Below are positions 1 to 8,346 of a DNA stretch of 38,133 bases, one piece after another. Location: NCBI GenBank assembly GCA_947627475.1, contig CANQWE010000015.1:1-38133 (forward strand). The letters are read 5' to 3'. The notes beneath the pieces are model-generated. The model worked only from the letters and a program-made list of their open reading frames with translations. It made no database searches and was not told the DNA's origin. Numbering within the stretch: position 1 is the first letter of the stretch; each line of letters opens with the position of its first letter. Made by a program: the position numbers and the translations under genes. Source of the DNA: an uncultured Clostridia bacterium. GTDB taxonomy: Bacteria; Bacillota; Clostridia; Oscillospirales; CAG-272.

Positions 1-866
1 CCGAAACGACAGTTATACTCAATTACCTTGGGACCGTCCGCAGTAAGCATCAGGCCAAAGTACAAGCATCCTTTAAAGGGGCGCCCCTCCTCCTGCATGG
101 CACGAATGGTAGGCAAAAAGATTTTTTCCATACATTCACGGGCCACTTCTTCTGTATAGTAGGGATTGGGCGCAACGGTACCCATGCCGCCGGTGTTCGG
201 TCCCCGGTCTCCATCCAAGGCCCGCTTATGGTCCATGGAAGACACCATGGGAATCAGCGTTTCTCCGTCTGTAAAGGCCAATACAGACACCTCCGGTCCG
301 GTGAGAAATTCCTCCACCACGATAGACGTGCCGCTATCCCCGAAGATTTTTTCTTCCATCATTGCCCGCACAGTATCCTGGGCCGCCTGCAGATTTTCTG
401 CAATCACTGCGCCTTTGCCCAGTGCCAGACCGTCCGCCTTGATCACAGTGGGCATAGGCGCTGTTTTTAAATACTCCATCGCCTCTCCGATATCGGTAAA
501 GGTACGGTATGCAGCTGTGGGAATATGGTATTTGGCCATAAGATTTTTAGAGAAAATTTTGCTGCCTTCGATAATCGCTGCTTTTTTATCCGGACCGAAG
601 CAGGGAATCCCTGCCGCTTCCAGGCTGTCCACCGCTCCAAGGACCAGCGGATCATCCGGCGCCACTACGGCAAAATCGATTTTGTTCTTCACAGCAAATC
701 GGGTAATACCATCAATGTCCTTCGCGCCGATGGCCACACACTCTGCATCTGCCGCAATGCCGCCGTTGCCGGGGAGGGCATAAATTTTCCCGATCCGCCG
801 GCTTCCCCGCAGCTTTTTGATAATGGCGTGCTCTCTTCCGCCGCCGCCTACTACTAAGATATTCAT
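1..866 (-). CDS. purD: Phosphoribosylamine-glycine ligase (GAR synthetase), 3' end outside the window
   Basis: ATP-grasp enzyme joining phosphoribosylamine and glycine to give GAR, an early step of purine synthesis in the cytosol. The first residues read MNILVVGGGGREHA, the typical PurD N-terminus with its glycine-rich loop. Further on come PGNGG, the ATP-grasp stretch VIKADGLALGKGA, the segment GDRGPNTGGMG, and IEYNCRFG close to the left edge. About 288 of the usual 420 or so residues are present; the C-terminal part lies beyond position 1. It is the last visible gene of the purE operon, starting 93 bp after the purH' stop, with an AAAGGATAT-type ribosome site before the ATG. Confidence 0.97.
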   Translation of the reverse strand, partial: MNILVVGGGGREHAIIKKLRGSRRIGKIYALPGNGGIAADAECVAIGAKDIDGITRFAVKNKIDFAVVAPDDPLVLGAVDSLEAAGIPCFGPDKKAAIIEGSKIFSKNLMAKYHIPTAAYRTFTDIGEAMEYLKTAPMPTVIKADGLALGKGAVIAENLQAAQDTVRAMMEEKIFGDSGTSIVVEEFLTGPEVSVLAFTDGETLIPMVSSMDHKRALDGDRGPNTGGMGTVAPNPYYTEEVARECMEKIFLPTIRAMQEEGRPFKGCLYFGLMLTADGPKVIEYNCRF

Positions 867-959
867 AAGACTTGGATATCCTTTCTATTTTTGATCCTGC
901 TTCCACAACGCAATGGGCCGGGCACAGAAGAAATCTGTGTCCGGCAGGAGTATATTCAA

Positions 960-2144
960 TTAATGATGGAACAGACGCATACCGGTAAACGCCATAGTGA
1001 TACCATATGTGTTGCAGGTGGAGATAACGATATCATCCCGCACGCTGCCGCCGGGCTGTGCGATGTAAGACACGCCGCTGCGATGTGCCCGGATGATGTT
1101 GTCATCAAAGGGGAAGAAAGCGTCGCTGCCAAGCGCGATGCCATGAATCCCCGCAAGGTATTCCTTTTTCTCCTGGGTCGTAAATACTTCGGGACGTACA
1201 GAGAAATACTGCTGCCACTGTCCGTCCGCCAGCACGTCGTCGCTGTCCTCGGAAATATACACATCGATGGTATTGTCCCGTACGGCACGGGGTACCGATT
1301 CCAGAAAAGGCAGGTTCAGCACCTTCGGATGCTGACGCAGATGCCAGATATCTGCTTTCTGGCCTGCAAGGCGGGTACAGTGAATTCTGGACTGCTGGCC
1401 GGCGCCCACCCCGATTGCCTGTCCGTCTACTGCATAACAGACAGAGTTGGACTGGGTATATTTCAGGGTAATCAGCGCGATAATCAAATCCCGCTTTCCC
1501 GCATCCGGAAGCGTTTTATTTTCCGTTACAATATTGGAAAGCAGCGCATCGTCAATGACAAAGTTGTTTCTACCCTGCTCGAAGGTGATGCCAAACACCT
1601 GCTTTTTCTCTTTTTCTGCCGGTACGAAGTCCGGATCGATCTTTACAATATTGTAGCTGCCCTTCCGTTTAGAACGCAGGATCTCCAACGCCGCAGGCTC
1701 GTATCCGGGAGCAATGATTCCATCGGAAACCTCACGCTGGATCAATTTTGCCGTAGTCACGTCGCACACATCGCTTAGGGCGATCCAATCTCCAAAGGAG
1801 GACATACGATCCGTTCCTCTGGCCCGTGCATATGCGCAGGCCAGGGGGGAGTCGTCCAGCCCCTCGATGTCGTCTACAAAGCAGGCCCGCTTCAGGGAAA
1901 GTGGCAGTGGGATTCCCACCGCGGCAGAAGTAGGGCTGACATGTTTAAAGGAAGTAGCCGCAGGCATTCCCAGCGCACCCTTCAGCTCCTTCACAAGCTG
2001 CCAGCTGTTGAAAGCGTCCAGAAAATTGATATAGCCAGGCTTGCCATTCAAAATTTCAATAGGCAGTTCGCTGCCGTCTTCCATATAAATTCTGGAGGGC
2101 TTTTGGTTGGGATTGCAGCCGTATTTCAATTCAAATTCTTTCAT
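960..2144 (-). CDS. purH: AICAR formyltransferase, stand-alone (PurH C-terminal domain only)
   Basis: Transfers a formyl group from 10-formyl-tetrahydrofolate to AICAR (ZMP), giving FAICAR. The 394-residue product matches only the transformylase half of PurH: it begins MKEFELKYGCNPNQKP, and the catalytic Lys-His pair is in SFKHVSPTSAAVG. The N-terminal MGS-like IMP cyclohydrolase half of ordinary bacterial PurH (about 510-520 residues) is absent. I chose the ATG at 2144 because a GAGGA ribosome site overlapping the purO stop codon lies 8-9 nt before it; a GTG at 2159 is in frame but overlaps that purO stop. The upstream purO gene supplies the missing cyclohydrolase. Assignment is firm; the split is discussed under findings. 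Confidence 0.93.
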   Translation of the reverse strand: MKEFELKYGCNPNQKPSRIYMEDGSELPIEILNGKPGYINFLDAFNSWQLVKELKGALGMPAATSFKHVSPTSAAVGIPLPLSLKRACFVDDIEGLDDSPLACAYARARGTDRMSSFGDWIALSDVCDVTTAKLIQREVSDGIIAPGYEPAALEILRSKRKGSYNIVKIDPDFVPAEKEKKQVFGITFEQGRNNFVIDDALLSNIVTENKTLPDAGKRDLIIALITLKYTQSNSVCYAVDGQAIGVGAGQQSRIHCTRLAGQKADIWHLRQHPKVLNLPFLESVPRAVRDNTIDVYISEDSDDVLADGQWQQYFSVRPEVFTTQEKKEYLAGIHGIALGSDAFFPFDDNIIRAHRSGVSYIAQPGGSVRDDIVISTCNTYGITMAFTGMRLFHH

Positions 2145-2155
2145 ATTCCGATTCC

Positions 2156-2860
2156 TCACTGGTTTTTATTCAGGATACGGGTCTGGGCATCTCCGCTGGC
2201 AAGGTCAATATACCTTACAAACAAGGATATTTTGTTGTCCGCGTGGAGGTTCTCCCAAATCTGTGTTGTAAAAGCATCAATATCATCGGGGATTTCTACC
2301 GGTTCCGGCTCGCCTGCAAAGGATGGGGGAGGATTGCCGTCACACTGGTATGTATGGATGAAATATCCCTCTCCTGCTGCGCTCTCATAGCAAAAATACT
2401 GCCGCGCACAATGCGTTCCTTCCGGATCCGCCGCCTTTAATATACTCATTTTATAGGAAAATGCGCCCTCTGCAAAGGTGAGGAGCGCGCTGATCCTGGG
2501 AGTAAACAGCGGCGCATCCGGCTCAAAACATCGGGTCGCCAAAGCCTCTTCCATGGTTTTTCCCTGGGAGAGGAAATTGAAAATCGTATCCGTCTGATCC
2601 CCGTTGGTTACGATCAAATGATTCTGCAGCGTACGTATAGGATAATAGATGATTAGCGAGGGGTCCTCCACCTTTGACTCGTCAAAAGCTTTGGTTTTTA
2701 AATCCTCTCCCTCCGCCGCAAAAACGCGGTTGCGGCTGTTGGCGCTTCTGCCCATAATAAAGTATGCAGCCACCGCTTTGGTGCCGTCCGCGCTCATGCC
2801 GGCGATGATCCCTCTGCCGGGGTATGCGTTGTCTTTCAGCAATGTACCGATATGATCCAT
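2156..2860 (-). CDS. purO: IMP cyclohydrolase of the archaeal PurO type
   Basis: Predicted to close the ring of FAICAR to IMP, the last step of de novo purine synthesis. The 234-residue product is unrelated to the PurH cyclohydrolase domain. It shows PurO-family (IMP_cyclohyd) features: an early NAYPGRGIIAG segment, then YFIMGRSANSRNRVF, SLIIYYPIR, VTNGDQTDTI and a late FTPRISAL stretch. I recognise these from the family, not from a search. It sits between purN and the truncated purH', whose ribosome site overlaps this stop codon, so the two are probably translationally coupled. I chose the ATG at 2860 (MDHIGTLLKD), preceded by AAAGGA; an in-frame upstream extension runs into purN and has no family resemblance. 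Confidence 0.88.
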   Translation of the reverse strand: MDHIGTLLKDNAYPGRGIIAGMSADGTKAVAAYFIMGRSANSRNRVFAAEGEDLKTKAFDESKVEDPSLIIYYPIRTLQNHLIVTNGDQTDTIFNFLSQGKTMEEALATRCFEPDAPLFTPRISALLTFAEGAFSYKMSILKAADPEGTHCARQYFCYESAAGEGYFIHTYQCDGNPPPSFAGEPEPVEIPDDIDAFTTQIWENLHADNKISLFVRYIDLASGDAQTRILNKNQ

Positions 2861-2874
2861 GGTGCCAATCCTTT

Positions 2875-3510
2875 CTATATTGTAGCAGGACGGTGCCCGT
2901 CCGTTTTTTCTTTTTGCAGCTTTTTGGCCACCTGCTGTGCTGCCCGGGGAAGAATATCCCATTCTGCTTGCTTCATAATCCGCTTTTGCAGGCTTTCCGG
3001 TGTATCGTCCTGGCGTACCCGCACCGCTTTCTGCAGGATAATTCTCCCGCCATCTGTCACTTCGGTTACATAATGAGCAGTCGCGCCGCTGACCTTAACT
3101 CCATATGCCAGCGCAGCTTCATGCACATGCAGACCGTACATTCCCTTTCCGCAGAAGGAGGGAATCAGGGACGGATGGATATTGATGATGCGATTTTCAT
3201 AATGGGAGATAAAGTCTGCAGACAAAATACTCATAAAACCTGCCAGCACAATCATTTCAATTCTGTGCTTGTCCAGCACACGGAGCAGCTGTATCTCAAA
3301 TTGATCTCCTAATTCCTTCCTGCATACAGTGACAGCTTCGATTCCCGCAGCTGCCGCCCGGTTGATGGCATATGCTCCCGGGTTGCTGGAAACTACCAGG
3401 GTGATTTCCCCGCTGTGCAGGATACCACCCTTTTGGGCATCGATCAGCGCCTGAAGATTGGTTCCGCCGCCGGAAACAAATACTGCAATTCTGATTTTAT
3501 CGCTGTTCAT
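2875..3510 (-). CDS. purN: Phosphoribosylglycinamide formyltransferase 1 (GART)
   Basis: Formylates GAR to FGAR using 10-formyl-tetrahydrofolate. The 211-residue product begins MNSDKIRIAVFVSGGGTNLQ, the PurN N-terminus with its phosphate-binding SGGGTNLQ loop. The catalytic segment is INIHPSLIPSF (Asn-x-His), followed by GATAHYVTEVTDGGRII, which carries the conserved second His and Asp. Length is close to family norm. The start at 3510 is supported by a GAGGAG site; an in-frame ATG at 3561 would give a non-homologous extension and overlap purM. The two genes are 16 bp apart. Confidence 0.96.
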   Translation of the reverse strand: MNSDKIRIAVFVSGGGTNLQALIDAQKGGILHSGEITLVVSSNPGAYAINRAAAAGIEAVTVCRKELGDQFEIQLLRVLDKHRIEMIVLAGFMSILSADFISHYENRIINIHPSLIPSFCGKGMYGLHVHEAALAYGVKVSGATAHYVTEVTDGGRIILQKAVRVRQDDTPESLQKRIMKQAEWDILPRAAQQVAKKLQKEKTDGHRPATI

Positions 3511-3526
3511 TCTTTCGCTATTCTCC

Positions 3527-4567
3527 TCAGCAAAGAACGATTCCCTCGTCCCCTGCTGCAATTTCTCCGAATATATATGCGTCTACGCCTGCATCCTGCA
3601 AGACAGCTACTGCAAGATCCGCATCCTTTTTCGCAACGGTAACGCACATGCCCACACCCATATTATACGTGTTGAACATGTCCCGCTGAGGCACGCCGCC
3701 CCGACTGGCAATCAAATCGAAGATGGCCGGTGTGCGCACCGCGCCCTGTTCCACCTTTGCAGTAAAACCCGCTGGGATGCTGCTGGGAATATTTTCATAA
3801 AAGCCGCCGCCGGTGATATGGGAAACGGCCCGCACATCTGCCTTTTCAAACAACGACAGCATGGGTTTCACATAAATTCTGGTAGGCTCCAAAAGGGTTT
3901 CCCCAAGGCTGGCACCCCCAAGCTCTGGCATGGGATCGGTAAGTGTTTTGCAGTGTTCCAGATCAAACACCTTACGCACCAGAGAAAATCCATTGGAATG
4001 CACGCCGCTGGAAGGCAGAGCAATCAGTACGTCCCCCACTTCTACACGGCTGCCGTCAATGATCTTTGTCCGGTCCACGATTCCCACAGCAAAGCCCGCC
4101 AGGTCGTATTCGTCTTCCGGGTAAAAGCCGGGCATCTCGGCAGTCTCCCCGCCGATCAGGGCTGCGCCGGACTGGACACAGCCTTCTGCGATCCCCGCCA
4201 CTACAGAGGCGATCTTTTCGGGGACATTTTTACCGCAGGCAATATAGTCCAGGAAAAACAGGGGCGCGGCACCGCAGCAGATAATATCGTTTACGCTCAT
4301 AGCTACACAGTCGATGCCCACCGTATCATGACGGTCCAGCAGGAATGCAAGGCGAAGCTTTGTACCCACTCCGTCTGTACCGGATACCAGTACCGGATCC
4401 TCCATGCCGGCAAAGCTGGGCCGGAAAAGGCCGCCGAATCCGCCGATGCCGCTGACCACCCCGTCTGTCACCGTACGACCGATGTGCTGTTTCATCAATT
4501 CTACTGCCTTGTAGCCGGCGGTAATATCCACTCCGGCTGCCTTGTAGCTTTCACTTGCACTTTTCAT
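3527..4567 (-). CDS. purM: Phosphoribosylformylglycinamidine cyclo-ligase (AIR synthetase)
   Basis: ATP-dependent ring closure of FGAM to AIR. The 346-residue product has the PurM order: YKAAGVDITAG at the start, VSGTDGVGTKLRLAF, the MSVNDIICCGAAPLFFLDY segment, ALIGGETAEMPGFY, LPSSGVHSNGFSLVR and HITGGGFYENIP. Length is normal for the family. An AGGAAAATAT ribosome site precedes the ATG. It lies 26 bp after purF and is part of the same operon. No key motif is missing. Confidence 0.97.
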   Translation of the reverse strand: MKSASESYKAAGVDITAGYKAVELMKQHIGRTVTDGVVSGIGGFGGLFRPSFAGMEDPVLVSGTDGVGTKLRLAFLLDRHDTVGIDCVAMSVNDIICCGAAPLFFLDYIACGKNVPEKIASVVAGIAEGCVQSGAALIGGETAEMPGFYPEDEYDLAGFAVGIVDRTKIIDGSRVEVGDVLIALPSSGVHSNGFSLVRKVFDLEHCKTLTDPMPELGGASLGETLLEPTRIYVKPMLSLFEKADVRAVSHITGGGFYENIPSSIPAGFTAKVEQGAVRTPAIFDLIASRGGVPQRDMFNTYNMGVGMCVTVAKKDADLAVAVLQDAGVDAYIFGEIAAGDEGIVLC

Positions 4568-4593
4568 ATATTTTCCTACCCTTTATAATACTT

Positions 4594-6048
4594 TTATAAC
4601 TGAATGGGAGACTTTTCCGGATTAATTCCCTCGGAGATCTTCTGCTCAAACCGACTTTTTCTGGTTTCTCTCGGCACTTCTGTAGGATACCGCTCGTCAA
4701 AGCATGCGCTGCAGTAACCCAGTGCTTCGTCGCCGCAGAGTTTTTTCACATTTTCCATACTGAGATACGCCAGGGAATCGGCCCCAAGAATTTCACAAAT
4801 TTCCGGCAGCGTATGTCGGCATGCGATCAGGGCATCCTTGGAATCAATATCTGTACCGTAATAGCAGGGACCCACAAAAGGCGGACTGGAAATACGCACG
4901 TGTACTTCCCTGGCCCCTGCCTCCCGCAAAAGCTTTACGATTCTGGCACAGGTGGTTCCCCGTACAATCGAGTCGTCAATCATTACCACGCGTTTTCCCT
5001 TCACCGTTTCAGCGATGGGATTGAGCTTTATTTTCACCTTGTCTTCTCGGATCTCCTGCCCGGGAGCAATAAAGGTACGGCCAATATATTTATTTTTAAT
5101 AAACCCAATACCGTAGGGAGTACCGGACTGGCGGGAATATCCCAACGCCGCATCCAATCCGGAGTCAGGCACACCGATAACAATATCTGCTTCTACAGGA
5201 CTCTCCTGCGCAAGGAACTCCCCTGCCCGCACTCTGGCGCCGTGGACGCTGTAACCGTCTACGATAGAATCCGGCCGCGAAAAATAGATATATTCAAACA
5301 CACACAGGCTGCGGGGCGCAGTATCACAATGGTCACGAATGGTGCGCACCCCGTTTTTGTCGAAAACAATGATTTCACCGGGTTCAATATCCCGCACCAA
5401 TGTGGCACCTACAGAATCCAGAGCACAGGACTCGCTGGCAACGATATAGCTGCCATCGTCCCGCTGACCAAAGCAAAGAGGACGAAATCCTCTGGGATCT
5501 CTGGCTGCGATCAGTTTGGAGGGAGACATGATCACCAAGGAATAGGCTCCCTGAATCTTATACATCGTCCGGCTGACCGCTTCCTCGATTGAAGCGGAGG
5601 ACAGCCGTTCTTTCGTAAGGATGTAGGAAATAACCTCTGTATCGCTGGTGGTATGGAAAATGGATCCCTCCAGCTCTAAGGCATTGCGCAGCTCATAGGA
5701 GTTTACCAGATTCCCGTTGTGGGCCAGGGCCATACGTCCTTTTACATGGTCCACTACGATAGGCTGAGCGTTGAGCCGGCCGTCACTTCCGGTAGTGCCG
5801 TAGCGCACATGCCCGACGGCGATGCTGCCTTTTCCAAGGCCCTCTAAAATATCGGGAGTAAACACATCGTTTACCAGTCCCACGTCCTTGTAGGAATTAA
5901 AAATCCCGTCATCGTTTACCACAATGCCGCAGGATTCCTGTCCCCTGTGCTGGAGTGCAAACAGCCCATAATATACGGAATGGGCCAAATCCCCGGGATG
6001 GGGAGAATAAATGCCGAATACACCGCACTCTTCATGTAGATTGCTCAT
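4594..6048 (-). CDS. purF: Amidophosphoribosyltransferase (glutamine PRPP amidotransferase)
   Basis: Commits PRPP to purine synthesis, using glutamine nitrogen to make phosphoribosylamine. The 484-residue product starts MSNLHEECGVFGIY. Cys8 would be the N-terminal catalytic cysteine after removal of a seven-residue propeptide, as in the Bacillus-type enzyme. The PRPP-binding motif is VVMIDDSIVRGTTCARI. Late cysteines in LIACRHTLPEIC and GYCSACFDERYP match the family's [4Fe-4S] ligands, so an oxygen-labile cluster is expected. It sits between purC and purM. Confidence 0.97.
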   Translation of the reverse strand: MSNLHEECGVFGIYSPHPGDLAHSVYYGLFALQHRGQESCGIVVNDDGIFNSYKDVGLVNDVFTPDILEGLGKGSIAVGHVRYGTTGSDGRLNAQPIVVDHVKGRMALAHNGNLVNSYELRNALELEGSIFHTTSDTEVISYILTKERLSSASIEEAVSRTMYKIQGAYSLVIMSPSKLIAARDPRGFRPLCFGQRDDGSYIVASESCALDSVGATLVRDIEPGEIIVFDKNGVRTIRDHCDTAPRSLCVFEYIYFSRPDSIVDGYSVHGARVRAGEFLAQESPVEADIVIGVPDSGLDAALGYSRQSGTPYGIGFIKNKYIGRTFIAPGQEIREDKVKIKLNPIAETVKGKRVVMIDDSIVRGTTCARIVKLLREAGAREVHVRISSPPFVGPCYYGTDIDSKDALIACRHTLPEICEILGADSLAYLSMENVKKLCGDEALGYCSACFDERYPTEVPRETRKSRFEQKISEGINPEKSPIQL

Positions 6049-6100
6049 CTAAGCCGATCCCTTTCTCCGCCGGCTGTCCGGCGACCGATTTTGCCTTATT

Positions 6101-6811
6101 TTACTCGCCCAAAAGTCTTTTGCAGATTTCCTGATACGCGTCTTCTACGTTGCCCAGATCTCTGCGGAAGCGGTCTTTATCCAGCTTTTCTCTGGTTTCC
6201 ATATCCCAGAAACGACAGGTATCCGGCGAAATCTCGTCTGCAAGAACGATTTTGCCGTCTGCTGTTTTGCCGAATTCCAGCTTAAAGTCTACCAAAAGGA
6301 TGCCAATAGCTGCAAAGTATTTCTTCAAATATTCATTTACACGGAAGGTAATATCCTTGATGGTCTCCACTTCTTCCTTGGTAGCCCATCCGCATGCATA
6401 AATATGATATTCGTTCACCATAGGATCGCCCAGATCATCATCCTTGAGGCAGAATTCGATGGTAGAGCATTTCAGATCTGTTCCTTCCGGCACGCCAAAC
6501 CGTTTGGAAAAAGAGCCTGCTGCAATATTGCGCACGATCACTTCCAAGGGTACGATAGATACGCGGCGAACCAGTGTATCCCGCTCACTCAGTTCCTCCA
6601 CAAAATGGGTGGGGATCCCCTCCGCTTCCAGCTTGCCCATCAGGTAGTTGGTCACCCGGTTATTGATTACGCCTTTCCCGGCGATGGTTCCTTTCTTCAA
6701 GCCGTTAAAGGCAGTGGCGTCGTCCTTATAGGATACGATGCACAGGTTCGGATCATCTGTGGCAAATACCTTCTTTGCTTTGCCCTCATACATTTGCTCT
6801 CTTTTTTCCAT
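6101..6811 (-). CDS. purC: SAICAR synthetase
   Basis: Joins CAIR and aspartate in an ATP-dependent reaction to form SAICAR. The 236-residue product shows [10 protein letters not shown] at the N-terminus, then [42 protein letters not shown] and [15 protein letters not shown], all PurC signatures. I place the start at the ATG at 6811 because GGGAG lies 8 nt upstream; a TTG at 6817 in the same frame is too close to that site. It is the second gene of the operon, 23 bp after purE. Confidence 0.96.
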   Translation of the reverse strand: MEKREQMYEGKAKKVFATDDPNLCIVSYKDDATAFNGLKKGTIAGKGVINNRVTNYLMGKLEAEGIPTHFVEELSERDTLVRRVSIVPLEVIVRNIAAGSFSKRFGVPEGTDLKCSTIEFCLKDDDLGDPMVNEYHIYACGWATKEEVETIKDITFRVNEYLKKYFAAIGILLVDFKLEFGKTADGKIVLADEISPDTCRFWDMETREKLDKDRFRRDLGNVEDAYQEICKRLLGE

Positions 6812-6834
6812 TTCCAAATCTCCCTTATGTAAAA

Positions 6835-7329
6835 TCAGTTGCGATATTGTGCGTTTATTTCTGCGTCTTTCCGGAGCACTGCCTGGGTGTTTTTCTCCCG
6901 AATGACTTCCAGCTTATCTGCTAGCGCCCCATCTTCTACAGCCAGAATCTGCGCCGCCAGAAGAGCTGCGTTGGCTGCACCGTCAATGGCCACGGTAGCC
7001 ACAGGCAGCCCGGAGGGCATCTGCACCGTGGACAACAGCGCGTCCAAACCGTCCAGCGTGGAGCTTTTTACGGGAATACCGATGACAGGCAAGGTAGTAT
7101 TGGCAGCGATTGCTCCTGCCAGGTGGGCAGCCTTGCCGGCGGCGGCGATGATGGCGCCAAATCCGTTTTCTCTGGCCGCCTTTGTAAAAGCAGCACAAGC
7201 CTGGGGTGTTCTATGGGCGCTGAACACATGGACCTCCGTGGGGATCTCCAAATCCGTCAACGTGTCGATGGCTTTCCCTACAACAGGTAGATCGCTGTCG
7301 CTTCCCATAATTACGGCAACTTTTTTCAT
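6835..7329 (-). CDS. purE: N5-carboxyaminoimidazole ribonucleotide mutase (class I PurE)
   Basis: Rearranges N5-CAIR to CAIR. The 164-residue product begins [16 protein letters not shown], where GSDSD is the nucleotide-binding motif, followed by VFSAHRTPQ with the catalytic histidine and [18 protein letters not shown]. It is the first gene of the purine operon. GGAGG lies 5 nt before the ATG. The frame stays open upstream to 7449, but that stretch is the riboswitch and terminator, not protein. No purK is present next to it; the N5-CAIR synthetase, if the cell has one, must be elsewhere. Confidence 0.97.
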   Translation of the reverse strand: MKKVAVIMGSDSDLPVVGKAIDTLTDLEIPTEVHVFSAHRTPQACAAFTKAARENGFGAIIAAAGKAAHLAGAIAANTTLPVIGIPVKSSTLDGLDALLSTVQMPSGLPVATVAIDGAANAALLAAQILAVEDGALADKLEVIREKNTQAVLRKDAEINAQYRN

Positions 7330-7352
7330 ATAATCCTCCAAAAAATCCAGAT

Positions 7353-7397
7353 AAAAAAACAAAAAAGGCAGTCTTATTCCCCGGAATAAGACATGCC
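7353..7397 (-). terminator. Intrinsic terminator acting as riboswitch expression platform
   Basis: On the minus strand a GGCA-GTCTTATTCC / GGAATAAGAC-TGCC hairpin is followed by a T6-G-T7 run just before the purE ribosome site. The 5' foot of the hairpin (GGCA) is the end of the conserved CTGGGCA of the ZTP aptamer, so aptamer and terminator compete for the same bases. Ligand binding should favour readthrough into purE. Confidence 0.9.
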
Positions 7398-7480
7398 CAG
7401 ACGGACGGCCGGATTCGCTCTCGTTCCATTGCGGTTCCCCGCCAGGCACTGCCGGCGGCAGGCCTTTTCCGTCAGTCGCG
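7393..7480 (-). promoter_or_regulatory. ZTP (pfl-type) riboswitch in the purE leader
   Basis: Read on the minus strand, the leader contains GACTGACGG, a GC-rich GCCTGCCGCCGGC region, TGCCTGGCGGGGAACCGC, a loop region and CCGTCTGGGCA. CTGACGG can pair with CCGTC, and the 3' CCGYCTGGGCA is the hallmark of the pfl/ZTP motif. The final GGCA is shared with a terminator. The class senses ZMP/ZTP, which builds up when 10-formyl-tetrahydrofolate is short. Genes downstream include both formyl transfer enzymes (purN, purH'). The assignment is by eye, without a covariance model. Confidence 0.9.
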
Positions 7481-7502
7481 AAAGCGTTTTTTCTATAGTT
7501 TT

Positions 7503-7531
7503 ATTGTAACACAGAGCCATTTTCATGTCAA
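7503..7531 (-). promoter_or_regulatory. Sigma-A promoter of the purine operon
   Basis: TTGACA (7531-7526) and TACAAT (7508-7503) with a 17 bp spacer. Transcription should start near 7496, giving a leader of about 165 nt that holds the ZTP riboswitch. Confidence 0.88.
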
Positions 7532-7601
7532 TCAAATCCCCTCTGTCATTTTATACAAATTATCTACATGGAATTTGCTTTTTCTGCACGTTTTCCAATC
7601 T

Positions 7602-8285
7602 TCAAACGCCTCGCAGTGCAGCGGACGGCACATAGGGCAAAACGCTCTTACGTAGCGCTTCCATTTCCTCCTTCGAATAGGCACTGGCCCCGGTGCCGAG
7701 CAGATCTCCCGAATCAACGAAGCCCTGGATGAAATACCGCTTCGCCCCCTGAATCCACTTCGCGATCCGGGGAAAATCCTGCGGATTTACAATTCCCTTT
7801 GCCGCCGTGGTACGAAACTCATATTCCACATGTCCCTCCAAAAGATATGCCACGCTTTTACATATGCTGTCCATATCTGCTTTACATCCTGCAGCCTGTG
7901 CATATCCCTCCCTGGAGGATTTGATATCCATAGCCACATAATCTACAAGCCCCGCCGCTACCACTTCCTGCAGCCGATCAAAGAAGCTGCCGTTGGTATC
8001 CAGCTTCACCTGAAAGCCCATCTCCCGGATCCGCTCCAGGAATACGGGCAGCTGAGGCTGCAGCAGCGGTTCCCCCCCGGTGACGGCCACTCCGTCCAAA
8101 ATCCCTTTCCGCCCCCGGAGGAAAGTGAAGAAATCTTCCAGTTCTATCTGATCCCCCGACCCATGTACCAAGGAAGCATTATGGCAAAAGGGACAGCGAA
8201 AATTGCATCCGCTAAAGAACACCGTGCAGGCAGTTCTGCCCGGAAAATCCAATAGCGTCAATTTTTGCAGTCCACTGATTATCAC
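7602..8285 (-). CDS. nrdG: Anaerobic ribonucleotide reductase activating protein (radical SAM)
   Basis: Radical-SAM activase that would install the glycyl radical on class III ribonucleotide reductase. Near the N-terminus LDFPGRTACTVFFSGCNFRC leads into PFCHN, giving the CxxxCxxC cluster motif, and VAVTGGEPLLQP is the SAM-binding GGE motif. VDYVAMDIKSS is also typical. The 227-residue length fits the longer NrdG-like/activase group. I place the start at a GTG at 8285, 8 nt after a GGAGG box; a nearer ATG is out of frame. No nrdD lies in the window, so another glycyl-radical partner cannot be excluded. It follows the M23-like gene on the same strand. Confidence 0.85.
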   Translation of the reverse strand: MIISGLQKLTLLDFPGRTACTVFFSGCNFRCPFCHNASLVHGSGDQIELEDFFTFLRGRKGILDGVAVTGGEPLLQPQLPVFLERIREMGFQVKLDTNGSFFDRLQEVVAAGLVDYVAMDIKSSREGYAQAAGCKADMDSICKSVAYLLEGHVEYEFRTTAAKGIVNPQDFPRIAKWIQGAKRYFIQGFVDSGDLLGTGASAYSKEEMEALRKSVLPYVPSAALRGV

Positions 8286-8310
8286 GACATATTCCTCCGT
8301 TATATAACGC

Positions 8311-8339
8311 GGAAAAGGGAGGAGCTTCCTCCCTTTTCC
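8311..8339. terminator. Perfect 13 bp hairpin between the M23-like gene and nrdG
   Basis: GGAAAAGGGAGGA and TCCTCCCTTTTCC are separated by three bases. The hairpin comes directly after the M23-like stop codon and ends just before the nrdG ribosome site. There is no T-run after it on the minus strand, so it may be an inefficient terminator, a processing site or a 3'-end stabiliser. Confidence 0.6.
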
Positions 8340-8346
8340 CATTGTA

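Noticed and set aside
7330-7449. N-terminal extension of PurE by 40 codons
   Set aside because: The extension reads through the ZTP riboswitch and its terminator, and PurE proteins start at the [13 protein letters not shown] segment, which has its own GGAGG box.
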